Program-made: the position numbers and the translations under genes
Shown here: positions 28,031 through 40,000 of the stretch, in pieces
How positions within the stretch are numbered: position 1 is the stretch's first letter
Layout of the letters: the number at the start of each line of letters is the position of its first letter
Assembly: GCF_011039175.1 (NCBI RefSeq)
Contig: NZ_JAAKEN010000004.1
Coordinates: forward strand, 62,001-126,000
Direction of reading: 5' to 3'
DNA: 64,000 nt
Source: Slackia sp. ZJ119
GTDB lineage: Bacteria > Actinomycetota > Coriobacteriia > Coriobacteriales > Eggerthellaceae
Notes under the pieces: generated by a model
What the model was told of the DNA's origin: nothing
Database searches by the model: none
The model's input: the letters and a program-made list of their open reading frames with translations, nothing else

Positions 28031-30060
28031 ATGGTCCAACTTCGCGGAAACCTAACGAAAAAGATGGAGGACAATGCCGGCAAGGTGCACTTCCGCAAAT
28101 GGAAGGCCATGTCGATGGGTGCTCGCGTGTCGCTCGTCGTGCTCGTCCTCATCGTGCTTGCCGCCATCTTCGCGCCCATCGTGGCGCCCCATGATCCCCT
28201 TGAGATCTTCCTGGCCCGCCAGCCACCGTCGTCCGAATTCCTGTTCGGCACCGACGACAAGGGCCGCGACGTGCTGTCGCGCATGATCTACGGCGCGCGC
28301 TATTCGCTGACCATCGGCCTGTGCGCGACCGCCTTCGCGCTCTTCTTCGGCGCCATCTTCGGCTCTATCGCCGCTGTGGCGCGCAAGAGCGTCTCTGAAG
28401 TCATCATGCGCTGCATGGACATCGTCATGTCCTTCCCGGGCATCGCGCTGGCCTGCGTGTTCGTGACCGTGTTCGGCAACAACCTGCCGTCGCTCATCTT
28501 CGCCATCGGCTTTTTGTACATCCCGCAGATCTGCCGCGTGGTGAGGGCCAACGTCGTCAGCGAATACGGCCAGGACTACGTGCGCGCCGTCATCGTGTCC
28601 GGCGCCCGCGCCCCGTGGATCCTGTTCAAGCACGTGGTGCGCAACTGCATAGCGCCGGTCATGGTGTTCACCATCGTGCTGGTGGCCGACGCCATCGTCT
28701 TTGAAGCGTCGCTGTCGTTCATCAACGCCGGCATTCCGGAGCCGACTCCCACCTGGGGCAACATCCTCGCCGACGCCCGCGCCGGCGTGCTTGCCGGCCA
28801 GTGGTGGCAGGCGCTGTTCCCGGGCTTGGCCATCATGATCACGGTTTTGTGCCTCAACATCTTGTCGGAAGGCATGACCGACGCCATGGCCGCCGCGCCG
28901 AAGGCCCCCATCCAGGCCTCCGACGCCAACCTCAGCTCCGACCGCGAGGCCGACCGTCTCGTCGCCGACCCGACGCTGGCCTACAAGGCCCAGGCCGCTT
29001 CGCTTGAGCGGCGCTTGGCCGACTTGCGGGCGATGGAGGACAGGAGGACGGACCGCTTCGAAGCCGACACCGCCACGCCGCCCATTCTCGAGGTCAAGGA
29101 CTTGTGCATCAAGTTCCCGCGCCACGGCGACGTGGACGTGGTCGACCATGTGAACTTCGTTGTGCGCCCGCACCAAACCATGGGGCTGGTGGGCGAGTCA
29201 GGCTGCGGCAAGTCCATCACGTCGCTCACCATCATGGGCCTGCTCGACAAACGCGCGAAGGTGTCTGGCGAGATCCTCTACAACGGCGTGAACCTGCTCG
29301 ACTTGTCGCAGAAGGAAATGAACGACCTGCGCGGCACGGAAATCGCCATGATCTACCAAGACGCGCTGTCCTCGCTCAACCCCTCGATGCTCATCAAGTC
29401 GCAGATGAAGCAGCTGACGACTCGCGGTGGCACCCGCAGCGCCGAAGACCTGCTGGAGTTGGTGGGCCTCGATCCCAAGCGCACGCTTGATTCCTACCCC
29501 CACGAGCTTTCCGGCGGCCAGCGCCAGCGCGTGCTCATCGCCATGGCGCTCACCCGCGACCCGAAGGTCATCATCGCCGACGAACCTACCACCGCCCTTG
29601 ACGTGACCGTGCAAAAGCAGGTCATCAACCTGCTGAACGACCTGCAGGCCGAGCTGGGCTTTGCCATGGTCTTCGTCAGCCACGACCTGGCGCTCGTTGC
29701 GGAAGTGGCCAACTCCATCACGGTCATGTACGCAGGCCAGGTAGTGGAGCAAGGTCCGGTCAAAGACATTTTGCAGGGGCCTGTCCACGAGTACACGCGC
29801 GGCCTGCTCGGCTCGGTGCTTTCCATCGAGGCCGGCGGCGCCCGCCTGCACCAGGTGCCCGGTTCGGTCCCCAGCCCGGCGGACTTCCCCAAGGGCGACC
29901 GCTTCGTGCCGCGGTCCAGCCATCCGGAGATCGTCTCCGACGTGCGCCCGGTTTTGAAGCGCATTCCGGGAACGGACCATTACTACGGCGAATTGCCTGA
30001 TCCCGAGCTTGTCCGCTTGGGCATCAATCCCAACCCGCCGGCTCCAGGAGGGCAGTTGCT

Positions 30061-30064
<4 letters not shown>
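28031..30064 (+). CDS. Fused ABC permease-ATPase (DppC-DppD type)
   Basis: Encodes 677 residues. Residues 1-290 form a DppC-like permease: a first helix near 35-55, FGTDDKGRDVLSRMIYGARY and the coupling loop YVRAVIVSGARAPW. After a charged linker (about 295-345) comes a DppD-like ATPase with Walker A GESGCGKSITS near 388, signature LSGGQRQRVLIAMAL and Walker B VIIADEPTTALD. The frame is continuous and both halves look intact, so this is a real fusion; similar fusions occur in actinobacterial Dpp- and SAT-type transporters. It overlaps the next ATPase gene by four bases (ATGA). Confidence 0.93.
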
Positions 30065-30978
<914 letters not shown>

Positions 30979-30987
30979 GTGTCAAAC

Positions 30988-32031
30988 ATGATGGACGCGT
31001 CGAAATTCAGAGGCGTGGTGCCCCCCGTCGTCATTCCCCTTGACAAGGACCGGCATCTCGACGTCGAAGCCTTGCACCGCACGATCAACCGCATGATCGA
31101 TGCCGGCGTCGACGGACTGTTCTTTCTGGGGTCGAGCGGCGAGGTCGCCTTTATAACCGACACCCAGCGCCAGCACATTTTCCAAGAGGCGGCGGCGGCC
31201 GTCAACGGGCGCGTGCCTCTCATGGCGGGCGTCATCGACATGGAGACCATGCGCGTGGTCGACCAGGTGAAACGCGTCGAAAGCTTTGGCGTCGACGCGG
31301 TGGTGGCCACGGCCCCCTTCTACGCGCTCGGCGGCCCGAAAGAAGTGGAGCGCCATTTCCGCGCCATTCGCGAGCACACGGACCTGCCGCTGTTCGCCTA
31401 CGATTTGCCGGTGTGCGTGCACACCAAGCTCGACCCCACGATGCTTGTGCGCCTTGGCAAAGACGGCGTGCTGCAGGGCGTGAAGGATTCCAGCGGCGAT
31501 GACGTGGCCTTCCGCTGGATGGTGCTCGAAAACGAAGACGCCGGCCACCCCTTGCAGCTGTTGACCGGGCACGAGGTGTGCGTCGACGGCGCGTATCTGG
31601 CCGGCGCCGACGGATCGGTGCCGGGCCTGGCCAACGTCGACCCGTACAGCTACGTGGAGCAGTGGCAGGCGGCATGCGCCGGCGACTGGCAGCGCGTGCG
31701 CGTGCTGCAAGACCATCTGGCCCGTCTCATGTTCATCACGCGCCGCGTGAAGGCGACCGTCGGCTTCGGCGCCGGCGTGGGCGCCTTCAAGACGGCCCTG
31801 TGGCAGATGGGCGTGTTCAACACGAACCAGATGCGCGAGCCGGTGCAGCCCCTTGCCGGCGAAGACGTCGACCACATTTTGCAGGTGCTCGAATGCGAAG
31901 GCCTCATGCGCGGCGGCAAGCCGAACGGCAAGTGCCGCTGCGTCATCGGCAAGTCGATCGAGCAGGCGCAGCAGTCCGCCGCGGAAAAGCGCGACGTGGT
32001 GCCGCCGAGCGGGGAAGCGTCCACGATGTAG
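30988..32031 (+). CDS. N-acetylneuraminate lyase-like (DapA/NanA family)
   Basis: Encodes 347 residues, longer than the usual 290-300 because of a C-terminal extension. TIM-barrel aldolase motifs: FFLGSSGEV phosphate/carboxylate loop, Tyr138 in YDLPVC, and the Schiff-base Lys166 in GVKDSSGD, positions that nearly match Tyr137 and Lys165 of E. coli NanA. Probably splits a 2-keto sugar acid into pyruvate plus an aldose; the AGE epimerase and ROK kinase next door favour sialic acid, but DHDPS or KDG-type activity is possible. ATG 30988 is chosen with AGGTG upstream; GTG 30979 is the alternative. Confidence 0.75.
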   Translation: MMDASKFRGVVPPVVIPLDKDRHLDVEALHRTINRMIDAGVDGLFFLGSSGEVAFITDTQRQHIFQEAAAAVNGRVPLMAGVIDMETMRVVDQVKRVESFGVDAVVATAPFYALGGPKEVERHFRAIREHTDLPLFAYDLPVCVHTKLDPTMLVRLGKDGVLQGVKDSSGDDVAFRWMVLENEDAGHPLQLLTGHEVCVDGAYLAGADGSVPGLANVDPYSYVEQWQAACAGDWQRVRVLQDHLARLMFITRRVKATVGFGAGVGAFKTALWQMGVFNTNQMREPVQPLAGEDVDHILQVLECEGLMRGGKPNGKCRCVIGKSIEQAQQSAAEKRDVVPPSGEASTM

Positions 32032-32060
32032 GCCTGTCTGGGCGCGACAAGCGGTTTTGC

Positions 32061-32091
32061 AAGCGCCGGCGCACCGAGCCGGCGCTTTTTT
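32061..32091 (+). terminator. Rho-independent terminator after the lyase
   Basis: AAGCGCCGGC (32061-32070) pairs with GCCGGCGCTT (32078-32087) and runs into six T residues. It closes the transporter-lyase operon; the epimerase and kinase that follow need a separate promoter. Confidence 0.85.
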
Positions 32092-32243
32092 CGCAGTGCG
32101 CGGCCGGCGGCGCCCTTTGGCGCGAACGCGGGTTTTCTGATGTCGTGCAGCGCCAACGGTTGGCTGACAGTTTCGCCGTTTGAGCCTTCGCGCACTAGAA
32201 TGAAGGCAGCTTTGCTTACAAAGATCGAACGAAAGGGGGACCT

Positions 32244-33464
32244 GTGACAGACAAGATCGAAGGCGACCGCGAACTGGTCGTATGGCGCGATTGGATCCGT
32301 GACGAGCTTGATGCGTGCCAGGCGTTTTGGCTCGAACACGGCATCGACCTGGTCAACGGCGGCGTGTACACCTGCCTCGACCGCGAAGGCGCGGTCTATT
32401 CCACCGACAAGAGCGTGTGGATGCAAGGCCGTTGCGCGTGGACCTATGCGTATCTGTGCCATGTCTATGGCACGCGTCCCGAATGGCTGGAGGCGGCGAA
32501 AAGCTGTCTGGAGTTTTTGGAAAGCCATTGCATCAACCATGAGGCGTCAGACCGCCTCTACTTCACGGTCACGGCGGACGGCCGCCCGTTGCGCCAGCGC
32601 CGCTACTGTTTTTCGGAAGGGTTCTACTGCATCGCCAACGCCGAATACTATGGCGTGACCGGCGACGAGGCGTGTCTGGCCCGCGCCCGCCGCGCCTATC
32701 GGCTGGTGTACGACCTCAACAACGGCGTCATTGAAGACCCGGCGGGCCTTGGTCCGAAGACCATCGCGGAAACGCGTGCGGGGCGGGCGCTGGGGGATCC
32801 GATGATCTTCCTCAACATCATTTCGATCATGCGCCGCGTCGACGCCGCCCATGCGGAGGAATACGACCGCCACGCCCGCGAGTGCACCGACCGCATCGTG
32901 CGCGAGCATTACCGGCCCGAGCTGGGCTGCACGCTCGAAAGCGTCAACCTCGAAGGCGAGCCGGAGCTCGACTACACCGCAGGCCGCGTCGTGAACCCCG
33001 GACATGACATCGAGTGCAGCTGGTTCATGATGCAAGAGGCCAACTACCGCGGCGACGAGGAGCTGCACGCCACGGCCCGCGACATGTTCCGCCTGGCCAT
33101 CGAGGCCGGCTGGGACGACGAATACGGCGGGCTGCTCTACTTCATCGACGCCTGCGGCAAGCCGCCCGAGGCCTACGAGCACGACATGAAGCTGTGGTGG
33201 CCGCACAACGAGATCATGATCGCGGCGTCTATGGCCTATCGCGACACGGGCGACCCGTACTTCCGCGACTGGCTCGTGCGCACGCTCGAATACTGCAAGG
33301 CCCACTTCGCCGACCCCGAGTTCGGCGAATGGTACGGCTACTTGCGCCGCGACGGCCTGCCGACCGAGCCGTCCACGAAAGGTTCCACGTTCAAAGGCCC
33401 GTTCCACGTGCCGCGAGCGCTGTGCATGACCGAGCAAATACTCAACGAGATCTTAGGAGACTGA
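32244..33464 (+). CDS. N-acylglucosamine 2-epimerase (AGE) family protein
   Basis: Encodes 406 residues, typical for the alpha6/alpha6-barrel AGE family. Visible features: GGVYTCLDREG, KSVWMQGRCAWTYAYL, FSEGFYCIANAEYYG, the PGHDIECSWFMM histidine region and KLWWPHNEIMIA. Interconverts N-acyl-mannosamine and N-acyl-glucosamine, the step after sialic acid cleavage. Start is GTG 32244 after AAAGGGGGA. The kinase gene follows 5 bases after its stop. Confidence 0.85.
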   Translation: MTDKIEGDRELVVWRDWIRDELDACQAFWLEHGIDLVNGGVYTCLDREGAVYSTDKSVWMQGRCAWTYAYLCHVYGTRPEWLEAAKSCLEFLESHCINHEASDRLYFTVTADGRPLRQRRYCFSEGFYCIANAEYYGVTGDEACLARARRAYRLVYDLNNGVIEDPAGLGPKTIAETRAGRALGDPMIFLNIISIMRRVDAAHAEEYDRHARECTDRIVREHYRPELGCTLESVNLEGEPELDYTAGRVVNPGHDIECSWFMMQEANYRGDEELHATARDMFRLAIEAGWDDEYGGLLYFIDACGKPPEAYEHDMKLWWPHNEIMIAASMAYRDTGDPYFRDWLVRTLEYCKAHFADPEFGEWYGYLRRDGLPTEPSTKGSTFKGPFHVPRALCMTEQILNEILGD

Positions 33465-33469
33465 CGATC

Positions 33470-34846
33470 ATGAACTACTTGGGCATCGACTACGAGCTGA
33501 AAACCGCCCCGAAGCTCGACCCCGGCTTCATTCCCTTCGGCGTGTGGATGAAGGCCTACCTTGCAGGCGCCGACCAGCCGATCCGCATCGCGGTCGAGCG
33601 CGAAGACGGCCTCGTGTCCGTGCGCGACTCCGCGATTCGCGGGCCTGAGTTTGCCGAAGCAAACTTTCGCTATGTCGAGCGGCTCGTGAAGTTCGAGCTG
33701 TGGTCCATCGGCGGCTTCCGCGTCTACATCCAGGGCTGCGACGACATCGCCGCCCGCTTGGCCGAAGCGTACTCGCCCGAGGGCGCCCGCGCGTTCGACT
33801 ACGGGTTCGTGATGGACGTCTACGAGCGTCCGCTTGAAGTGCTCGCCTGCACGCCCGAAACGTTTCCTGCGGCCAACGAAGGCGCCAAGGCCATCGGCGG
33901 GCACATGGAGGGCTGCCGCATCGGGTTTGACGCCGGCGGGTCCGACCGCAAGGTGTCGGCCGTCATCGACGGCGAGCCGGTGTATTCCGAAGAGGTGGTG
34001 TGGTTTCCTAAGATCACCGAAGACCCGGAATACCACTTCAACGAGATCGTGACCGCGTTCAAGACGGCCGCGTCGAAGATGCCGCGCGTGGACGCCATCG
34101 GCGTGTCGAGCGCCGGCACGTTCGTGGGCAACAGCCCCATGGTGGCGTCGCTGTTCATCAAGGTGCCGCGCGAACAGCGCGACCTGGTGAAGTCCATCTA
34201 CGACCGCGCCGGCGCGGAAATCGGCGACGTGCCGCTGGTCGTGGCCAACGACGGCGACGTGACCGCCCTTGCCGGCTTCATGTCCACGGGCAAAGGCGAC
34301 ATTTTGGGCATCGCCATGGGCACGAGCGAGGCCGTGGGCTACGTGAACGACGAAGGCAACGTGCTCGGCTGGATCAACGAGCTGGCCTTCGCGCCGGTGG
34401 ACCTGTCTCCGTGCGCCATGCAGGACGAGTGGTCGGGCGACTTCGGCGTGGGCTGCAAGTACTTCAGCCAAGACGCCGTCATCAAGCTGGCGCCGGCCGC
34501 GGGCATTTCGCTCGACGCCGAACTGTCGCCGGCCGAAAAGCTGAAGGTGGTCCAAGGCCTTGCCAACGACGGGCATGAAGGAGCGCTCGACATCTTCCGC
34601 AGCATCGGCACGTATCTGGCGCACACCCTGGTGCTGTACAGCTCGTTCTATGAGATCAAGACGCTGCTCGTGCTCGGGCGCGTGGCGTCGGGCGTCGGCG
34701 GCGATTTGGTCGTGGACGTGTGCAACGACGTGCTGGCGGCCGAATACCCCGAGCTGGCGGACGCCATCAACGTGACGCTGCCCGACGAGATGATGCGCCG
34801 CGTCGGCCAGTCGGTCGCGGCGGCCAGCCTGCCGGCGCTCGCCTAG
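33470..34846 (+). CDS. ROK/ASKHA-type sugar kinase with long N-terminal extension
   Basis: Encodes 458 residues. The kinase core starts near residue 147 (RIGFDAGGSDRKVSAVIDGE, phosphate-1 loop), then IGVSSAGTF, VVANDGDVTALAG with the catalytic Asp, and IAMGTSEAVGYV. It lacks the clear Cys-rich zinc motif of typical ROK proteins. The first 145 residues form a separate domain with no recognised relative. Likely phosphorylates ManNAc or GlcNAc given its neighbours. It follows the epimerase by 5 bases with AGGAGA as ribosome-binding site. Confidence 0.7.
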   Translation: MNYLGIDYELKTAPKLDPGFIPFGVWMKAYLAGADQPIRIAVEREDGLVSVRDSAIRGPEFAEANFRYVERLVKFELWSIGGFRVYIQGCDDIAARLAEAYSPEGARAFDYGFVMDVYERPLEVLACTPETFPAANEGAKAIGGHMEGCRIGFDAGGSDRKVSAVIDGEPVYSEEVVWFPKITEDPEYHFNEIVTAFKTAASKMPRVDAIGVSSAGTFVGNSPMVASLFIKVPREQRDLVKSIYDRAGAEIGDVPLVVANDGDVTALAGFMSTGKGDILGIAMGTSEAVGYVNDEGNVLGWINELAFAPVDLSPCAMQDEWSGDFGVGCKYFSQDAVIKLAPAAGISLDAELSPAEKLKVVQGLANDGHEGALDIFRSIGTYLAHTLVLYSSFYEIKTLLVLGRVASGVGGDLVVDVCNDVLAAEYPELADAINVTLPDEMMRRVGQSVAAASLPALA

Positions 34847-34875
34847 CAAGCCCCCGGCGCCGACCGGCGTTGTCC

Positions 34876-34914
34876 TAAAAAAGAAGCCGCCCCGAACGGG
34901 GCGGCTTCTTTGTG
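34876..34914. terminator. Bidirectional terminator between kinase and binding-protein genes
   Basis: AAGAAGCCGCCCC pairs with GGGGCGGCTTCTT (34881-34893 with 34898-34910). T residues follow on the plus strand and an A-run precedes it (T-run on the minus strand), so it serves both converging genes. Confidence 0.88.
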
Positions 34915-34954
34915 TGCAGACAGCCGATAAAAAGCTTGGCTGACCAGGATGTTC

Positions 34955-36592
34955 TTACGCCGGGGACACGTCCAGGAAGCGCAGGCCGGTAGAGCCGATG
35001 GCGATGAAGTTCTTCACCTTGTCGGCGTAGTACGCGGTCACGACCTGGCGGTGCACCAGCGGGTACAGCGGCACTTCTTCGGACAGCAGGTCGAAGCACT
35101 CGGCCCACTTGGCCTTCTGCTCTTCGCCTTCGGCGACGAACGCCGCGTCCATGAGCTCGTGCAGCTTGTTGTAGCCGTCGGAGTCCTTCCAGGAAGAACG
35201 CTTCTGGGTCCAGCTGTTGTCGCCGTACCACCAGTTCATCAGCAGGTCGGGGTCGGTGCCGAAGCAGCCCGGGTCGCCCGGGGCCACCACGATGTCGAAC
35301 GGCTGCACGTCGTCGTCGGTGTCGCAGCGGTTCGCATACAGCGAGCTGGAGGCCTGCGAAGAGATCTGGGCGTCGATGCCGAGCTCTTTCAGGTTGGACT
35401 GGATCTGCGGGGCCATGGCCTCGATCCAGCCGGCGTCGGTGGTGTCGATGGTGATGGACAGGCTGGACACGCCGGCCTCGTCAAGCAGCTGCTTGGCCTT
35501 GTCCTTGTCGTAGGCGTAGTTGTTCTTCGCCGGGCCGGTGTAGGAGGCGTGCGTGGCCGGCAGGAAGCTGTCGGGCTTGGTGGCGACGTCGGGCAGGGCG
35601 TTCATGATCATCTTGTCGTAGTCGATGGCGTACAGGAACGCTTGACGCACGCGCACGTCGTCGAACGGCTTCTTCTTCGTGTTGAACATCATGAAGCCCA
35701 CGGCGAAGCCCATGGCGTTCTCGGTGACGGCGCCGGTGGACGACGCCTGCGCGATCAGGTTCGAAGGCACGTTTTCCATGATCTGGACGGTGCCGTCGGT
35801 GAGCGCGGTGGTGCGGGCGGTGTCGTCGATGATGATGTCGTAGGTGAGCTTGTCACAGGTGGCCGGGTGCTTGCCGTTGTAGTTGGGGTTCGGCACGAAC
35901 ACGAGCTGGCCGCCGTCCTGGCCGTTGAGCGCCTCGTACATGTAGGGGCCGGAGCCGACCGGCTTGGCGGTGAGCTCTTCGTCGGTCGCCGCGGTGGGCA
36001 CGACGAGCGCGAGCGCCAAACGCGTGGTGAGCAGCGAGGTGGGCGTGTTCAGCTTGATGGCGACGGTGGCGTCGTCTTTGGCTTCCATCGAGTCGATGAA
36101 GGAGAGCATCGGGGCGTAGAGCGAGCCGTCGGCGCCCACGGTGCGGCTGTAGGATTCCGCGACGTCGGCCGCGGTCACGGCGGTGCCGTCAGAGAACTTC
36201 GCGCCCTCGCGCAGCTTCACCTCGTACTCGGTGTCGGAGATCTGCACAGGCTCGCCGTCGGCCAGGGCCGGGTAAGGCTTCATGGTGGCCATGTCGAGCA
36301 TGTACAGGCCTTCGATGACGTTCCAGTTGGCGCCCTGGGCAAGGCCCGACGAGTTGTTCAGCGGCAAGAAGTTGTCCGTCTGATAGCTCATGGCCGCGCG
36401 AAGCTCGCCGCCGCCCGCGTTTTCGGCGGTGCCGGAATCGGCAGGCTCGGGGGTGCTTTCAGAGTCGGTGCTGGAAGACGAGCTGCCGGAGCTGCAGCCG
36501 GCCAGTGCCAGGCTGGCGCCTGCCGCGGCGATGGCGCCGCCCGCGACGAAAACGCGGCGAGACAGGGGCTTGTTGCTAGAAAACTGGTGCAT
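34955..36592 (-). CDS. ABC transporter solute-binding lipoprotein (family 5)
   Basis: Encodes 545 residues. A twin-Arg-like SRRVFV and hydrophobic helix precede the lipobox LALAGC, so Cys33 would be lipidated and the protein anchored outside the membrane. A Ser/Thr/Glu linker follows, then the SBP_bac_5 fold with EYEVKLREGAKFSDG and VRQAFLYAIDYDKMI. This family serves Dpp/Opp-type transporters, so it is the likely partner of the permease-ATPase operon upstream, although encoded convergently as a single gene. Binding specificity cannot be read from sequence. Start GAGGGAACCT-ATG on the minus strand. Confidence 0.92.
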   Translation of the reverse strand: MHQFSSNKPLSRRVFVAGGAIAAAGASLALAGCSSGSSSSSTDSESTPEPADSGTAENAGGGELRAAMSYQTDNFLPLNNSSGLAQGANWNVIEGLYMLDMATMKPYPALADGEPVQISDTEYEVKLREGAKFSDGTAVTAADVAESYSRTVGADGSLYAPMLSFIDSMEAKDDATVAIKLNTPTSLLTTRLALALVVPTAATDEELTAKPVGSGPYMYEALNGQDGGQLVFVPNPNYNGKHPATCDKLTYDIIIDDTARTTALTDGTVQIMENVPSNLIAQASSTGAVTENAMGFAVGFMMFNTKKKPFDDVRVRQAFLYAIDYDKMIMNALPDVATKPDSFLPATHASYTGPAKNNYAYDKDKAKQLLDEAGVSSLSITIDTTDAGWIEAMAPQIQSNLKELGIDAQISSQASSSLYANRCDTDDDVQPFDIVVAPGDPGCFGTDPDLLMNWWYGDNSWTQKRSSWKDSDGYNKLHELMDAAFVAEGEEQKAKWAECFDLLSEEVPLYPLVHRQVVTAYYADKVKNFIAIGSTGLRFLDVSPA

Positions 36593-37008
36593 AGGTTCCC
36601 TCCATTCGGATCATGCGAACATCGCCGAAACATGCGTCGCGATGCTCAAACAATGCGCGCACGCATAGCACGACACGCTCCATTATGCTGAGAGACAGGG
36701 GGAAAACTTCGGCAACGGAGAATTCATGACGAACTGTAAAGTTTAGTCCTTTACTTATAGATTATCTGACCTGGGTTTATGAAGATTGCCTAACCAATGA
36801 TTAACAAATAAGTAACAAAAAATATGACTGGCCAGATCAGGAAAAGAGCGGGCGCGGTCTCCGATTACCGAAAAGGACTCGCAAGAATGCGGCAATCCGG
36901 CAGGAGTGGGCCTGATGCCTTGACCCCTCGGCTATTATGAAACGGTACGTGACGCATGTCACAAGATGAGCATGCTCGTTCGAGCAAATCCCTGCCAAAG
37001 GAGAGAAC
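36593..37008. promoter_or_regulatory. Divergent regulatory region, binding protein / nifJ
   Basis: The centre (36720-36830) is markedly AT-rich. GTAAAG (36736-36741) and CTTTAC (36749-36754) form an exact dyad with a 7-base spacer. Upstream of nifJ, TATTAT (36933-36938) may be a -10, and GTGA-N6-TCAC (36949-36962) is a CRP/FNR-like palindrome overlapping the expected start of transcription, a position that would favour repression. No gene lies here. Confidence 0.4.
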
Positions 37009-40000
37009 ATGGCGAGAGAATTCAAGTCAATGGACGGCAACACTGCTGCGGCTTACGTGTCCTATGCGTTCACTGAAGTTGCCGGCATTTACCCTATCAC
37101 CCCGTCAAGCCCCATGGCAGACCTCGTCGACCAGTGGTCTGCTGCGGGTCGAAAGAACATCTTCGGAACGCAGGTCAAGGTTTGCGAGATGCAGTCTGAA
37201 GGCGGCGCCGCCGGCACCGTGCACGGGTCGCTGGCCGCCGGTGCGCTGACCACCACCTACACGGCTTCCCAAGGCCTGCTTCTCATGATCCCCAACATGT
37301 ACAAGATCGCCGCCGAGCAGCTTCCCTGCGTGTTCCACGTGTCCGCACGCACCGTGGCCACCCACGCCCTCAACATCTTCGGTGACCACTCCGACGTCAT
37401 GGCCTGCCGCCAGACCGGCTTTGCGATGCTTGCCGAAGGCAGCGTGCAGGAAGTCATGGACCTGTCCGCCGTGGCGCACCTGTCCGCCATCAAAGGCCGC
37501 GTGCCGTTCCTCAACTTCTTCGACGGCTTCCGCACGTCTCATGAGATCCAGAAGGTCGCCGTGTGGGATTACGACGACCTGGCCGAGATGTGCGACATGG
37601 AAGCCGTGCAGGCGTTCCGCGACCACGCGCTCAACCCCGAGCGTCCGGCCATGCGCGGCAGCCATGAGAACGGCGACATCTTCTTCCAGCACCGCGAGGC
37701 CTGCAACGGCACCTACGACGCGCTGCCGGCCGTCGTCGAGGAATGCATGGACGCCGTCAACGCCCGCCTCGGCACCGACTACAAGCTGTTCAACTACTAC
37801 GGCGCTCCGGACGCCGACCGCGTCATCGTGGTCATGGGGTCGTTCAGCGAAGTGGCCGAGGAAGTGGTCGACTACCTCAACGCCCAGGGCGAAAAGGTGG
37901 GCCTCATCAAGGTGCGCCTGTACCGTCCGTTCGTGACGAAGCGCTTCGTGGAGGCCATTCCGGCCACCTGCAAGAAGATGGCCGTGCTCGACCGCACGAA
38001 GGAGCCGGGCTCCATTGGCGAGCCGCTGTACCAAGACGTCGTCAACGCGCTCGTGCACGAGGGCGTCGAAGGCATCAAGGTCATCGGCGGCCGTTACGGC
38101 CTGGGCTCGAAGGACACCCCGCCCGCGTCGGTGTTCGCGGTGTATTCCGAGCTTGCGAAAGACGAGCCGCGCCGCGAATTCACCATCGGCATCGTCGACG
38201 ACGTGACGAACCTGTCGCTCGAAGAGCCCGCCGACGCCCCCAACACGGCGGCGCCGGGCACCATCGAATGCAAGTTCTGGGGCTTGGGCGGCGACGGCAC
38301 CGTCGGCGCGAACAAGAACTCCATCAAGATCATCGGCGACCACACCGACAAGTATGTCCAGGCTTACTTCCAGTACGACTCGAAGAAGACCGGCGGCGTC
38401 ACCATTTCGCACCTGCGCTTCGGCGATTCGCCCATCCGTGCGCCGTACTACGTCAACAAGGCCGACTTCGTGGCCTGTCACACGCCCGCCTACATCACGA
38501 AGGACTTCCCGATCGTCTACGACGTGAAGCCCGGCGGCACCGTCATGATCAACTGCCAGTGGACGCCTGAAGAGCTGGAAAAGCAGCTGTCCGCGAAGGC
38601 GAAGCGCTACATCGCCGGCAACGACATCAAGCTCTACACCATCAACGCCATCGACCTGGCCATCGAGATCGGCATGGGCAAGCGCACGAACACCATCTTG
38701 CAATCGGCGTTCTTCACGCTCGCGGGCGTCATGCCTCAAGAGGACGCCATCCGCTACATGAAAGACGCCGCCACGAAGTCCTACCTGAAGAAGGGCCAGG
38801 ACGTCGTCGACATGAACCATCGCGCCATCGAGGCGGGCGCCACGGCGTTTGTCCAGGTGGAAGTGCCTGAAAGCTGGAAGACGCTCGCCGACGACGCAGA
38901 AGCCGCCCCGCTTGCCGGCAAGCCGGAGCTGGTGGAGATGGTCGGCACCATCATGGAGCCGGTGTCGCGCATGGAAGGCGACGCGCTGCCGGTGTCGGCG
39001 TTCATGAAGCACGTGGACGGCCAGTTCGAGCTGGGCGCCTCGGCTTACGAGAAGCGCGGCGTGGCCGTGACCGTTGCCAGCTGGGACCCCGAAAAGTGCA
39101 TCCAGTGCAACCAGTGCTCGTTCGTGTGCCCGCATGCCACCATTCGTCCGTACGCGCTGACGGCCGAAGAGGCCGCCGCCGCGCCCGAGCAGACGAAGAT
39201 GGTCGCTGCGAAGGGCAAGGCCGCCCAGGCCGCCGGCTACCAATACGCGCTGGCCGTGTCCCCGCTCGACTGCATGGGCTGCGGCGTGTGCGTGACGGTG
39301 TGCCCGACCGACTCGCTTTCCATGAAGCCCACCGAAGAAGAGCTGCCGCAGCAGCCGGTGTTCGACTACTGCGTGTGCGACGTGGCCGACAAGCCCGACA
39401 TGCAGGACGCCACGGTGAAGGGCAGCCAGTTCAAGCAGCCGCTGCTGGAGTTCTCCGGCGCGTGCGCAGGCTGCGCCGAGACGGCCTATGCTCGCCTGGT
39501 CACGCAGCTGTTCGGCGACCGCATGTTCGTCGCGAACGCCACGGGCTGCTCGTCCATCTGGGGCAACCCGGCCGCGACCTCGCCGTACGCGGTGAACAAG
39601 GACGGCCACGGCCCCGCGTGGTGCAACTCGCTGTTCGAGGACAACGCCGAGCACGGCATGGGCATGCTTTTGGGCTACGAAGCGGTGCGCAACAAGATGG
39701 TCGCCGACACCGAGGCGCTGCTTGCCGCCTGCGCCGACGACGCGGCGCTCACGGAAGCCGCGCAGGCCTGGCTTGACGCCCGCAACGACGCCGAGGCTTC
39801 CAAGACGACCGCTGCCGCCTACGTCGCCGAGCTGCGTCGCCTTGCCGGCGCCGCAACGCCTGAGGCGAAGACCGCCCAGGGCATTGTGGACAACGCCGAG
39901 TTCCTCACGAAGAAGTCCGTGTGGATCTTCGGCGGCGACGGCTGGGCCTACGACATCGGCTACGGCGGCCTTGACCACGTGCTTGCCAGCGGCCAGGACG

